This document shows, one piece after another, positions 51,301 through 63,540 of a stretch of DNA of 64,000 bases. The position numbers were made by a program, and so were the translations under genes. The notes under the pieces are model-generated. The model was not told the origin of the DNA and did not search any database. It saw nothing but the letters and a program-made list of their open reading frames with translations. The stretch spans positions 2,657,305-2,721,304 of the forward strand of contig JAKSZT010000116.1 in assembly GCA_026826555.1 (NCBI GenBank). Reading direction: 5' to 3'. Positions within the stretch are counted from its first letter, which is position 1. Each line of letters opens with the position of its first letter. Source of the stretch: Tolypeutes matacus. Taxonomy: Eukaryota > Chordata > Mammalia > Cingulata > Chlamyphoridae.

Positions 51301-54300
51301 AAACTAAGCATGTTACGTCTTTAACTGAATATTATGAACTTATTTTAACTTACAACCAATGACAAAACTATGGTTTTACCTAATGTCCTGGGAATGCAAT
51401 AGTTTCTTCAGTTGTGAAAACTAAGGAAGTTTTTTCTGTAATTGGCCACTACACACTTATTTTCACTTATATTCAATACCAAAACACTTGTTTTACCTAA
51501 TGCGTTGTGAATGAAGGAGGTTCTTCAGTTTTGAATTCCCAGCAAGTAGTTTAATTTTCTGCTATGCACTTTTTTTCACAACCAATGTCAAAGCCCTGGT
51601 TTTACCTAACACTCTGTGAATGAAGGAGGTTTTTCAATTTTCAGAAATTAAGCAAGGTACTTGTTTAATAGGATACTGTTCACTTCTTCTTACTTGCAAG
51701 CAATGAAAAAATACTGGTTTTACTTTGTGAATGTCAGTGGTTCTTCAGATTTGAAAACTAAGCAAGTTTCTAATTTAATTGCCTGCTTCACATTTTTTGA
51801 CTCACAATCAATATCAAAGTAGTGGTAATACGTAAGATTCTGTAAATGCAGTCATTTCTTCACTGGTGAAAACCAAGCAAGTCCTTATTTAATTGCATGA
51901 TATTCACTTGTTGGTGCATACAATAAATATCAAAACACTGATTTTACCTCATGCTCTGTGAATGCAGGATGTTCTTCAGTTTGGAAAACTAAGGAAGTTC
52001 CTATTATAATTGCCTGCTACACACTTCTTTTCACTTATAATCAGTGTCAAAATGGTGGTTTTACATAATGCTCTGTCAATGCAGGAGTTTCTTCAGTTGT
52101 GCAATCTAGGCACATAACTTCCTTAATGTGCTGCTTTACACTTATTCTCACAGTCAATGAAAAATCACTGATTTTCACCTAATGCTTTGTGAATTAAGTG
52201 TTTCTTCAGTTTTGAAATCTATGCAACTTACTCATCTAAATGCCTGCTGCACATTTCTTTTCATTTACAATCAGTGTCAAAGCACTGGTTCTACCTAATA
52301 CTCTGTGAATGCAGTAGGTTATTGTGTTTTGAAATCTAAGCAAATTACTTGTGTTATTTGATGGTATTTATTCTCACTTATAATCAATGCCAAAATGGTG
52401 GTTTTCCCTAATGCTCTATTAATGCAAGAGGTTCTTCAGTTTTTGAAACTAAACAACTTACTTGTATAATTGGCTCTTATGCATTATTTTTCACTTGCAA
52501 TCAATGTCAAAATGCTGGATTTACATAATACTTGTGAATGTAGTAGTTTTTCAGTTGTGAAAATTAAACAAGTTACTGTTTCATTTGCTGCTATGCACTT
52601 GTTTACACTTACAACCACTGTCAAAACCCTGGTTTTACCTATAGCTCTGAGAAGGAAGGGGAATCTTTAGTTTTGAAAAATTAAGGAAGGTACTTTAATA
52701 GGATACTATTCACTTGTTTTCAATTAAAATCAAGGAAAAAAACTAATTTTACCTAATGGTTTATGAATGTAACTGGTTCTTCAGTTTTCAGAACTAAGCA
52801 AGCTGCTCATTTAATTGCCTGCTTCACACTTCTTTCCACTGACAATCAATGTCAAAGTAGTGGTGATACATAAAATTCTGTGAATGCAGTCATTTGTTCA
52901 CTTGTGAATATCAACCAAGTCCTTGTTTAATTGGCTGCTATGCACTTGCTATGCACATTCAGTAAATATCAAACACTGGTTTTACTTAACACTCTGTGAA
53001 TGTAGGAGGTTCTTTGGTTTTGAAAACTAATCAAATTACTTATTTATTTGGCTACCATGGCACTTATTTTCACTTACAATCAAGTCAAAACTCTGGTTTT
53101 ACCTAATGCTCTGTGAATGCCATACATTCTTCAGTTTTGAAAACTAAAGAAATTACTTGTTTCATTGGCTGCTATGCACTAGTTTTCACTTACAAGATCA
53201 ATATGCTGGTATTACATAATATGCAGAGAATGCAGTTGTTCTTCAAGTTGTGAAAATTATGCAAGTTACTTTTTCATTGGGTGCTATGCACTTGTTTTCA
53301 CTTACAATCAGTGACAAAACAATGGTTTACCTAACACTCTTGGAATGCTGTAGTTTCTTCAATTGGGAAAAGTAAGCAATTTACTTCTTTAAATGACTGC
53401 TACAATCTTGTTATTGCTTACAGTCAATGGCAAATCAGTTGTGATACCTAACATTCTGTGAATGCAGTAGTTTCCTCCATTTTGAATCATAAGAGCATTA
53501 TTTAATTGGCTGCTATGCCCTTGTTTTAACTTACAACCAATGTCAAAAGCATGGTTGTACCTAATGTGCTGGGAATGCAGTAGTTTCTTTATTTGTGAAA
53601 CTGAGGAAGTTATTTCTTTAATTGGCTGCTAAGCCCTTCTTTACACTTACATTCAATATCAAAGCAATTTTTTGTCCTAAGGCTTTATGAATGCAGGATC
53701 TTCTACAGTGTTGAAAAGTAAGCAAGTTGCTTGTTTAATTGCCTGTTATACACTTATTTAAACTTATAATTAATGTTAAAGCACTGGTTTTACCTAATGC
53801 TCTGTGATGCAATAGGTTATTGGGCTTTGAATTCTAAGCAAGTTATTAGTGTTATTTATTTGTATTTATTCTCACTTACTGTCAATGCCAAAACAGTAGT
53901 TTTACCTAATGCTCTATGAATGAAGGAGGTGCTTCAGATTTGAAAACTAAGCAAGTTACTTGTTTAATTGGCTTTTACACACTTTCATTCACTTACAAAA
54001 AGTGTCAGAATGCTGGTTTTACCTAATGCTCTGTGAATGTATGAGGTTTTTCAAATTTGTATTCCAAGCAAGTGGTTTAATTTAATGCTATGCACACGTT
54101 TTCACTTGCAACCAATGTCAAAACCCTGGTTTTACCTAACATTCTATGAATGAAGGTGGTTCTTCTATTTTCAAAAACAAAACAAGGTACTTGTTTAATA
54201 GGATACTATTCACTTCTCACAATAAATTAAAAAGCACTGGTTTTACCTAAAGCTTTGTGAATGTAAGTGGTGTTTAAGTTTTGAAGCCTAAGCGAGTTAC

Positions 54301-57300
54301 TCATTTAATTGTATGCTTCACTCTTCTTTTCACTGACAATGTCAAAGCAGTGGTGATACACAAGATTCTATGAATGCAGTCATTTCTTCACTTGTGAAAA
54401 TCAAGCAAATCTTTATTTAATTGGCTGCTATACACTTGTTTTCATGTACAATAAATATCAAAACACTGGTTTTGCCTGATGCTCTGTGAATGAAGAAGGT
54501 TCTTCAGTTTTGAAAACTAAGCAAATTACTTGTCTAATGCTTTGTGAATGTAAGTGGATCTTCTGTTTGGATAATTATTCAAGTTACTCATTTCATTGCC
54601 TGCTGCACACTTCTTTTCATTTACAATCAATCCCAAAGCACTGAATTTACCTAATGGTCTGTGAATGTAGTAGGTTATTCTGTATTGAAATCTAAGCAAG
54701 TTACTTGTGCTATTTGCTGGTATTTATTCTCACTTACAATTAATTTGTAAACAGTTATACCTAATGCTCTATGAATGCAGGAGGTCCTTCAGTTTTGAAA
54801 ATTAAGAAAGTTACTTGTATAATTGTCTGTTACTCACATGTTCTCACTTACAATCAATGCTGAATTTCCCTAATACTTTTGAATGCAGTAGTTTCTCCAG
54901 TTGTGAAAGCTAAGCAAGTTATTTTTCCACTTAGTGCTATGCACTTGTTTTCACTTACAATGTCAATATGCTGGTTTTACCTAATATGCTCAGAATGCTG
55001 TTGTTTCTTCAAGTTGTGAAAACTAAGCAAGTTACTTTTTCATTGAGTGCTATGCACTTGTATTCACTTAAAATCAGTGAGAAAACAATTGTTTATTTAA
55101 CACTCTTGAAATAAAGTAGATTCTACAGTTGGGAAAACTAAGCAATTTATTTCTTTTAATGAAAGCTTCACACTTGTATTCAGTTGCACTCAATGGCAAA
55201 TAATTTGGGGTACCTAAATTTTTTAAAATTCAGTACATTCTTCCATTGTAAAAACTAAAAAGTTATTTCTTTAATAGGCTGCTGCACACTTGTTTTCAAT
55301 TTCATTCACTATCAAAACACTTGTTTGGTCTATTGCTCTGTGAATTAAGGAGGTTCTCCAAGTTTCTAAAATTAAGCAAGTTACTTGTTTAATAGGATAA
55401 TATTCAATTCTTCTCACTTAAAATTAATGAAAAAACCCTCGTTTTACCTTTGTGAATATAAGTGGTTCTTCAGGCTTGAAAACAAAGCAAGTTACTTCTT
55501 TAATTTCCTACTACCCACTTCTTTTCACTTACAATCAATGTCAAAATGGTGGTTTGATCTAATGATCTGTGAATGAAGGAGGTTCTTCAATTTTCAAAAA
55601 TTAAGCAATGTACTTGTTTACATTCACTTGTTTTCACTTACAATCAATGTCAAAATGGTGGTTTTATCTAACCTTCTGTAAATGCAAAACTTTCTTCATT
55701 TGTGAAAACCAGGCATGTTACATCCTTAATTAGCTGCTTTGCCCTTTTTCTCACAATCAAGGAAAAAACACTGGCTTACTCAAGTATTTGTGAAAGTAAG
55801 GGTTTCTTCAGATTGGAAAACCACAAGTTACTCCTTTAATTGCCTGCTGCACAATTCTTTTCACTTACAATCAATGTCAAAGGATTTACCTAATGCTCTG
55901 TGAATTTTGTAGGTTATTCTGTTTTGAATTCTAAGCATGTAACTTGTATTATTTATTTGTATTTATCCTCACATACAACCAATGCCAAAACAGGGGTTTT
56001 ATCTAATGGTATATGAATGCAGGAAGTCCTTCAGTTTTAAAAACCAATCAAGTTACTTGTATAATTGGCTGTTATGCATTTGTTTTCATTGCACTCAATG
56101 TAAAAATGCTGGCTTTACCTAATATTTGTGAATGCAGGAGTTTTTTCAGTTGTCAAAATTAAGCAAGTTATTTTTCAATTGGTGCTATGAACTTTTTGTC
56201 ACTTACAACCAATGTTAAAACCCTGGTTTTACGTAATGCTCTGGGAATGAAGGAGGTTCCTCAGTTTTCAAAAATTAAGGAAGCCACTTGTTTACTAGTA
56301 TACTATTCAATTGTTTTCATTTACAATCAGTGTCAAAATGGTGGTTATTCCTAACCCTGTGTAAAATGCAGGAGTTTCTCAGTTTTGAAAACTAGGCATG
56401 TTACTTCCTTAATTGACTGTTTTATCCTTGTTCTCACTTACAATCATTGAAAGAACACTGTTTTTACCTAAACCTTTTGAATATAAGCGATTCCTCAGAT
56501 TGGAAAAGTACACTCTTGAAATGCAGCAGTTTCTTAATTTGGGAAAACTAAGCAAATTACTTATTTAAGTGGCTGGTACACACTTGTTTTCACTTACTGT
56601 CAATGAGAAATCTGTTGTGATTCCTAACACTGTCAATGCATTAGATTCTTCCATTTGGAAAACTAGGCACGTTGCTTCCTTAATTGGCTGATTTACACCT
56701 GTTCTCACTTACAATGAAAAAAACACTGGTTTTATGTAACGCTTTGTGAATATAAGTGGTTTTTCAGTTTTGGAAACAAATCAAGTTACTCATTTAATTT
56801 CCTGCTTCACACTTTTTTCCCTTACAATCAAGGTCAAAGCAGTGGTGATACGTACAATTCTGTGAATGCAGTCATTTCTTCACTTTTATAAACCAAGAAA
56901 TTCCTTGTTTAATTGGATGCTATGAACTTGTTTTCACATACAATAAATATCAAAACACTGGTTTAACCAAAAGCTCTGTAAATGTAGGAGGTTCTTCAAT
57001 TTTGAAAAATAAGAAAAATACTTTTTTATTTGGCTGCTATGGCACTTGTTTTTATTGACAATGTTGAAACACTGGTTTTACCTAATGATCTGTGAATTCA
57101 GTAGGTTATTCAGTTTTCAAAACTAAGCATGTTACTTCTTTAATTGGCTGTTATGCACTTGTTTTTAAAATACAACAAATGTCAAAATCATTGTTTTACA
57201 TAACTTCCTGGGAATGCAGTGTTTTTTTATTTGTGTAATCTAAGGAAGTTATTTATTTAATTGTTTGCTTTGCAATTGTTCTCACTTACAATCAATTAAA

Positions 57301-58442
57301 AACACACTGATTTTATCTAACAATTTATGAATGTAAGTGATTCTGCAGTTTTGAAAATAAGGAAGTTACTCAGTTAATTGCTGCTTCACACTTATTTTCA
57401 CTTAAAATCAATGTCAAAGCAGTGGTGATAGATAAGGTTCTATGAATGCAGTCATTTATTCAATTCTGAAAACCAGGCAAGTCCTTGTTTAATTGGCTGT
57501 GATGCACTTGTTTTCACAGACAATAAATACCAAAACAATTGTTTTACCAAAAGCTCTGTGAATGTAGGAGGTTCTTCAGTTTTGAAAACTAAGAAAATTA
57601 CTTCTGTTTTTGGCTGCTATGGCACTTGTTTTTACTTGCAATCAATGTCAGAACACTGGTTTAATCTAATGCTCTGTGAATGCAATAGGTTCTTCAGTTT
57701 TGAAAACTAAGCAAGTTACTTGTTTAATTGGATACTATGCAAACGTTTTCACTTACAATGTCAATAAGTTTCTTTTACCTAATGCTCTGAAAATTATGTA
57801 GTTTCTTCAGTTGTGGAAACTAAGCACATTACTTCTTTAATTGGCTGTTATGCACTTGTTTTAACTCACAACGAATATCAAAACCAAGGTTACACCTAAC
57901 TTTCTGGTGATGCAGTAGTTTCTTTATTTGTAAAACCTAAGGAAGTCATTGCTTTAATTGGGTGCTTTGCACTTGTTCTCACTTACAATCAATTAAGAAA
58001 CAATGGTCTTACCTAACACTTTCTGAATGTAAGTGACTCTGCAGTTTGGAAAGTAAGCAAGTTTCTCATTTAATTGCCTGCTTCACACTTGTTTTCACTT
58101 ATAATCAATGTCAAAGCAGTGGTGATACATAAATACCTCTGGATGCAGTCATTTCTTCACTTGTGCAACCTTGCATCTCCATGTTTAATTGGCTTCTATG
58201 CACTTGTTTTCTCATACAATAAATACCCAAACACTGGTTTTACAAAACACACTGTGAATGCAGTAGGATCTTCAGTTTTGAAAAGTAAGCAAGTTACTCA
58301 TTTAATTGACTGCTATGCACTAGTTTTCACTTATATTGTCAATATGCTGGTTTTATGTAATACACTGAGAATGCAGTTGTTTCTTCAAGTTGTGAAAACT
58401 AAGCAAGTTATTTTTTCATTGGGTGGTATGCAATTGTTTTCA

Positions 58443-59715
58443 CTTACAATCAGTGACAAAACTATGGTTTAACTACTGCTCTTAGAATGCAGTAGTTTCT
58501 TCAGTTCAGAAAACTAATCAATTTACTTCTTTAAATGAATGCCATGCACTTGTTTTCACTTACAGTCAGTGGCAAATCACTTGTAATTCCTAACACTCTG
58601 TGAATGCAGCAGGTTCTTCAGATGTGAAAACTAAACTTGTTACTTCTTTAATGGGCTGCTATGTACTTGTTTTAACTGACAACCAATTTCAAAACCATGG
58701 TTTTCCCTAACGTTCTGGGAATGCAGTTGTTTCTTCATTTGCACAAACTAAGGAAGTTATTTCTTTAATTGGCTGCTACACACTTGTTTTCACTTAAATT
58801 GAATATCAAAACCTTTGTTTGACCAAATGCTCTGTGAATGAAGGAGGTTCTTCATTTTGGAAACTAAGCAAGTTGCTTGTTTAAATGCCTTCTACACACA
58901 TTTCCCCCTTGCAATCAATGTCAAAACTCTGGTTTTACCTAATGCTCTGTGAGTGCATGTGGTTCTTCAGGTTTGAATTCCAAGCATTTTGTTTAATTTG
59001 CTGCTATCCACTTTTTTCACTTACATACAATGTTAAAACCCTGGTTTTACCTACCACTCTGTGAATGAAGAAGTTTCTTGAATTTTCAAAAATTAAGTAA
59101 GGCATTGTTTAATAGGATACAATCCATTTCTTCTCACAATCAAGGTAAAAACACTGGTTTTACCTAATGCTTTGTGTATGTAAGTGGTTCTTAGGTTTGA
59201 AAAATAAGGAAGTTACTCATTTAATTGCCTGCTTCACATTACTTTTTGCTTATAATCAATGTCAAAGCAGTGATTGTACATAAGATTTTGTGAATTCAGT
59301 CATTGCTTCATTTCTGTAAACCAAGGAAGACCTTGTTTAATTGACTGCTATGCACTTGTTTTCACATTAAATGAATATCAAAACACTGGTTTTACCTAAC
59401 AGTCTGTGAATGTATTAGGTTCTTCAGTTTTGAAAACTAAGCAAATTTCTTCTATATTTGGCTGCTATGGCATTTTTTTTTTCACTTACAATCAATGTCA
59501 AAGCACTGATTTTACCTAATGCTCTGTGAATGCAGTACGTTTTTTTAATTTTGACAACTAAGCAATTTACTTGTTTAATTGGCTGCTATGCCCTTGCTTT
59601 CCAGTTACAATGTCATTATGCTGGTTCTATACAATATGCTGAGAATGCAGTTGTTTCTTCAAGTTGTGAAAAGTAAGCAAGTTACTTTTTCATTGGGTGT
59701 TATGCACATGTTTTC
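58443..59715 (+). repeat. Reference 11-monomer higher-order repeat of satellite 2 (1273 bp)
   Basis: Monomers start near 58,443, 58,558, 58,675, 58,792, 58,906, 59,019, 59,137, 59,249, 59,365, 59,484 and 59,602, and the first type returns at 59,716. Diagnostic marks in order: 'gctctt' with 'tcaatttacttc'; 'cagtcagtggcaaatca'; 'ctgggaatgcag' with 'ttcttcattt'; 'gaatgaaggagg'; 'gaattccaagca'; 'aataggatac' with 'tcttctca'; 'tttgtg' with 'ttactcattt'; 'tacataagatt' with 'cagtcatt'; 'ctatggca'; a plain monomer; and a shortened monomer with 'gctgagaatgcagttg'. Parts of the same order recur at about 41,270-42,600, 44,330-45,000, 45,480-46,400, 47,080-47,700 and 53,300-53,760. Confidence 0.85.
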
Positions 59716-61430
59716 ACTTACAATCAATGACAAAACCATGGTTTACTTTACACTCTTGCAATGCAGTAGGTTCCTCAGTTGGGAAAACTAAGCAATGTAC
59801 TTCTTTAAATGATTGCTGTGCTCTTGATTTCACTTCCAGTCAATGGCAAATCAGTTGTGTTAACTAATACTCTGAATGCAGTTGTTTCTTCAGTTGTGAA
59901 AACTAAGTCTGTTACTTATTTAATTGGCTGCTATACACTTGTTTGAACTTACAACTAATTTCAAAACCATTGTTTTACCTAATATTCTGGGAATGCATTT
60001 GTTTCTTCATTTGTGAAACTAAGGAAATTATTTATTTAATTGGCAGATATACACTTGTTTTCAGTTACATTCAATATAAAAACTCTACTTTGACTTAATG
60101 CACTGTAAATTAAGGAGGTACTTCAGTTTTGAAAACTAAACTAGTTCCTTGTTCACTTGTCTGGTACACACTTCTTTTCACTTACAACAAATGTCAAAAC
60201 CCTGGTTTTACCTAACACTCTGTGAATGAAGGAGGTTTTCCAATTCTAAAAAATTAAGCAAGATACCTGTTTAATAGGATACTATTTACTTCTTCTTACA
60301 ATCAATGAAAAATCACTGGTTTTACCTATGTGATTATAAGTGGTTCCTTAGTTTTGAAAACTAAGCAAGTTACTCATTTAATTGCCTGCTAGACGTTTCA
60401 TTTCACTTCCAATCAATGTCAGATTAGTGGTTTTACCTAATGTTATGTGAATGCAGGAGTTACTTCAGGTGTCAAAACAATGTATGTTACTTCCTTATTT
60501 GGCTGCTTTGCACTTGTTCTCACCATCAATGAAAAAAACTGTAGTTTTAACAAATGCTTTGTGAATGTAAGTGGTCTGACAGTTTGGAAAACTATGTAAG
60601 TTTCTCATTTAATAACCTGCTGTGCATATATTTCACTTAACATTAATATAAGAGTCCTAGTTTTACCTAATGCTCTGTGAATGCAGTAGGTCATTCTGTT
60701 TGGAATTCTGAGCAAGTTACTTGTGTTATTTCCTGGTATTCATTCTCACTTACAATCAATGTGAAAACCCTGGTTGTACCTAATGCTCTGTGAATGAAGT
60801 GGTTATTCAGTTTTCAAAAATTAAGTAAGGTACTTGTTTAGTAGTATACTATTCATTTGTTTTCACTTGCAATCAATGTCAAAATGATGGTTTTACCTAA
60901 CCTCTGTAAATGCAGGAGTTTCTTCTGTTGTGAAAACTATGCATGTTACTTCCTTAACCGGCTGATTTGCACATGTTCTCAGTTACAATCAATTAAAAAC
61001 CCTGGTTTTACCTAATTATTTGTGAATGTAAGTTGTTCTTCAGTTTTGAAAACTAAGCAAGTTACTCATTTGATTGCCTGACTCACACTTCTTTTCACGT
61101 ACAATCAATGTCAAAGCAGTGGTGATACATAAGATTCTGTGAATACAATCATTTCTTCACTTGTATAAACCAAGCAAGTCCTTGTTTAATTGGCTGCTAT
61201 GAACTTGTTTTCACATATAATAAATATCAAAACACTGGTTTAACCAAAAGCCCTGTGAATGTAGAACATTCTTCAACTTAGAACTAACTAAACTACTTCA
61301 TTATTTGGCTGCTATGGCACTTCTTTTCATTGACAATCAAGGTCAAAATATTGGTTTTACCTAATGCTCTGTGAATGTAGAAGGTTCTTAAGTTTTGAAA
61401 ACCAAGCATGTTACTTTTTAAATTAAGTGA

Positions 61431-61922
61431 TGTATTAGTCAGCCAAAAGGGTGCTAATGTGAAATACCAAAAATGGGTTGGTCTTTATAAAGGGTATTTA
61501 TTTGGGATAGAAGTCCACAGATACCAGACCATAAAGCATTAAGTTTCTTCTCTCACCACAGTCCATTGCAACATGTTAGAGCAAGACAGTTGCCGGTGTT
61601 TGCCAGGGTTCAGGCTTCTAGGGTTCCTCTCTTCTCGGGGCTGCGTTTCTCTCCAGGCTCAGCTCTTGTTTCCTCCACAAGGTCAGCTGTAGATGATCAG
61701 GTGAACGGCTTGCTTCTCTTCTCTACTTTCCAACATCAAAACTGCTTCTCAAAAGACTGCATCAACTTTCCTTTGCCTTGACTTTTATATTCAATTCCCC
61801 ACCCACAAAGGGGTGGGGCTCAACACCCTAATCCTAACTTAATCATGCCCAGATTAACAGATCAGTTTACAAGCATGATTCAATTATATTTTTGGAATTC
61901 ATAATTACATCAAACTGCAACA
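61431..61922 (-). mobile_element. 3' LTR of the ERVL-like element
   Basis: About 492 bp. On the minus strand it begins TGTTGCAG (inner edge near 61,922) and ends CTAATACA at 61,431. A TATAAAA box lies at 61,783-61,789 and an AATAAA signal at 61,497-61,502 on that strand. The inner edge is inferred from the TG start and could be off by a few bases, because the second LTR copy is cut before this point. No strong polypurine tract is visible next to it. Confidence 0.8.
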
Positions 61923-62896
61923 TTCCACACTTTGAATTCCAAAAATACATTACAATATTTTAAAAAACTTAAATCAGTAACAATCCAAGTACAAAATCAT
62001 ATCAAAATCATTTTAAAGAAATAGTTTGTCTTCAGACAAAGCCCAATCTGCTATAGACCTCTGAATCTTATAAAACCATTTAACTTCTTCCAATACACAA
62101 ATGGAAAGACAAAAGATAAACATTTTCAATATTATAAGGAGAAATTGGGATGTTAAACATGAGTCATGGATCCTCTACAGTTCAGTAAACTTGCAGGGCA
62201 TCCTCCATTCGATTTCAAAGTCTGAGAGTCATTTTTAAGAAGATGCTTTCTTTTCCTTGGGGCCACATGGGAACTCACCCTTTCCACAGGCTTGCCCAGC
62301 GGCCATTTTCTTGGTTCCACCCTCATCAAGCATCTGGGTGTCGACCAAACTCCAGACCTCACTCCCCAAGAGTATTGGGGTGATTGCCACACCTTACCCA
62401 ATCCTTGGGTTAGAGTCTTAGCCCCCCCAGCAGAGTGAGGTGAAGACAACATTTCCCCTAACTTTTGGCATACAGGCTCAACCCCCTCAGAGCAAAGACT
62501 TGATGACCTGGCCTTCCCTAACCTTTGGCATACAGGCTCAACCCTCTCAGAGCAATGGGTTGATCACCAGGCCTTCTCAAATCTATAGGGGACAAGTACA
62601 CCCCTCTCAGACCTATGGGGTATTGACCTTAACTGCCCTAATATTTGAGGAATGTGCTCCACCCTTTCGGTACCCTGGGGTGGCAAAACTCTCCCAGAAC
62701 ATTGGGTGGGACATCCACCCTCTTCACCTGCTGGGGAAAACTCACCCTCTCTGTATATATGGGTGGAGCTCCTATCTTGGCCCAAGGAGATGTCTTAATC
62801 CCAGTTCTCTGCTTCCACGGTTTTCTTCTTAGAGCTTTTTCTCCTTCAATCTCTCGTTTCCATGTCCTCTTTTGTCCAAGCTGACAGTGGTTTTGT
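61923..62896 (-). other. ERVL-like interior downstream of the gag-like frame
   Basis: About 1 kb between the gag-like frame and the 3' LTR. It contains a degenerate minisatellite (62,450-62,572 and further decayed copies to about 62,760) and no recognisable pol or env. A 130-codon plus-strand frame over the minisatellite is a by-product of its period, not a gene. Confidence 0.7.
62450..62572. repeat. About 60-bp minisatellite inside the ERVL-like interior
   Basis: Two adjacent copies share 'ggcatacaggctcaacc', 'ctcagagcaa', 'ttgat' and 'ggcctt' at a period of 60-61 bp. More diverged copies with 'ctctcag' and 'atggggt' follow to about 62,760. Confidence 0.75.
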
Positions 62897-63496
62897 TCAT
62901 AGAGCATTCTCAAAAACTGTTGGTTTAGTATGCAGGAAACAGGGGTCCAAGCCATCAGTCAGTAAGACTTTCCACGAGTCTTTCCGAGATAACTCCTTCT
63001 TCAATTTTGAGTTATGAGTTCCAAGTTTAGTAAATTCTTCAAATAGGGCATTTTCATCTGGGAATTTGATTTCCACAAACTTGGAAGTTCCAGAATCAGT
63101 TTCTGTTTTCTTTGTGCACCAAAGTTCAGTCCTTAGTGTATTTCTCTCATGTAGTATTTTGCTATAAGCCGCAAGGAGAAGCCAAGCCACATTCTCTGAG
63201 TTTACCTTGGAAAGTTCTTTAGCTAAATGCTCTGGTTCGCCATTTTTAAATTTTGTCTTCCATATAACACCAGGAGTTAATCTTGTTAGGTTCTCTGCAA
63301 CTTTAAAACATGGATTGCCTTTCCTCCAGTTTCCAATAATAGTTTCATCATTTACTTCTAAGGCATCATAGAAAGTCTCTTTAGCATCCATATTACTATC
63401 AACAGTCTCTTCAAAGTGATCTAGGCCTTTTCCATCAAGCATTTCACAATTCCTCCAAAAAATACCCCTTACCCATTTATAAAACCGTTCTAACAT
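62897..63496 (-). CDS. Open gag-like frame of the ERVL/MaLR-like element (199 codons)
   Basis: An uninterrupted frame starts 22 bases after the primer-binding site, exactly where gag begins in such elements, and has the charged, lysine- and glutamate-rich composition of ERV-L/MaLR gag-like proteins. Stretches such as WLLLAAYSKILHERNTLRTE and KFPDENALFEEFTKL look like the conserved coiled-coil part of that family. I see no zinc knuckle (CCHC) and no protease or polymerase after it. It is shorter than a full retroviral Gag, as usual for MaLR. An intact frame alongside about 5% LTR divergence is notable but does not show expression. Family assignment is from memory. Confidence 0.65.
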   Translation of the reverse strand: MLERFYKWVRGIFWRNCEMLDGKGLDHFEETVDSNMDAKETFYDALEVNDETIIGNWRKGNPCFKVAENLTRLTPGVIWKTKFKNGEPEHLAKELSKVNSENVAWLLLAAYSKILHERNTLRTELWCTKKTETDSGTSKFVEIKFPDENALFEEFTKLGTHNSKLKKELSRKDSWKVLLTDGLDPCFLHTKPTVFENAL

Positions 63497-63517
63497 TTTG
63501 TTAATTACAAAAGCAGT

Positions 63518-63535
63518 ACCCCACTCCTGGTACCA
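63518..63535 (-). other. Primer-binding site for tRNA-Leu(UAA)
   Basis: On the plus strand the 18 bases 'accccactcctggtacca' equal the 3' end (with CCA) of mammalian tRNA-Leu(UAA), so the minus strand is complementary to it. It sits five bases from the end of the 5' LTR at 63,541, the normal position, and supports an ERV-L affiliation. Confidence 0.88.
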
Positions 63536-63540
63536 AATTC

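Larger units (their letters stand above)
38958..61430 (+). repeat. Satellite family 2, main block (about 190 monomers of about 117 bp)
   Basis: Each monomer reads approximately 'ttttcacttacaatcaatg', then 'tggttttacctaatgctctg', 'tgaatgcag', 'ttcttcagttttgaaaacta', 'agcaagttacttgtttaatt' and 'ggctgctatgcacttg'. Adjacent monomers differ clearly, but recognisable variants recur in a fixed order. The best run is an 11-monomer cycle (annotated at 58,443-59,715). Other runs use a second cassette set, marked by monomers with 'ttattctgttttgaattcta' plus 'tatttattctcac' and by 'ctaggcatgttacttcctta'. Monomers have very few CpG sites and I saw no CENP-B-box-like motif. Because 117 is a multiple of three, chance frames can cross several monomers, which explains the 60-130-codon frames here. 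No gene or transposon was seen inside this 22-kb block. The satellite stops at the ERVL-like element. Confidence 0.92.

Noticed and set aside
58074..58472. A 132-codon open frame across several satellite-2 monomers, and similar frames elsewhere in the block
   Set aside because: The monomer is about 117 bp, a multiple of three, so a stop-free frame in one monomer tends to persist into the next. The frames vary between copies and show no conserved protein pattern.
38958..61430. Satellite 2 as a CRISPR-like or regulatory repeat array
   Set aside because: Monomers are contiguous, with no unique spacers, and the context is mammalian satellite DNA.
38958..61430. A CENP-B box that would mark satellite 2 as a centromere core
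   Set aside because: I saw no match to the usual CENP-B box pattern in the monomers that I read; they are poor in CpG. Centromere function cannot be claimed from sequence alone.
62440..62832. A 130-codon plus-strand frame in the ERVL-like interior
   Set aside because: It is antisense to the element and its repeated residues come from the 60-bp minisatellite.
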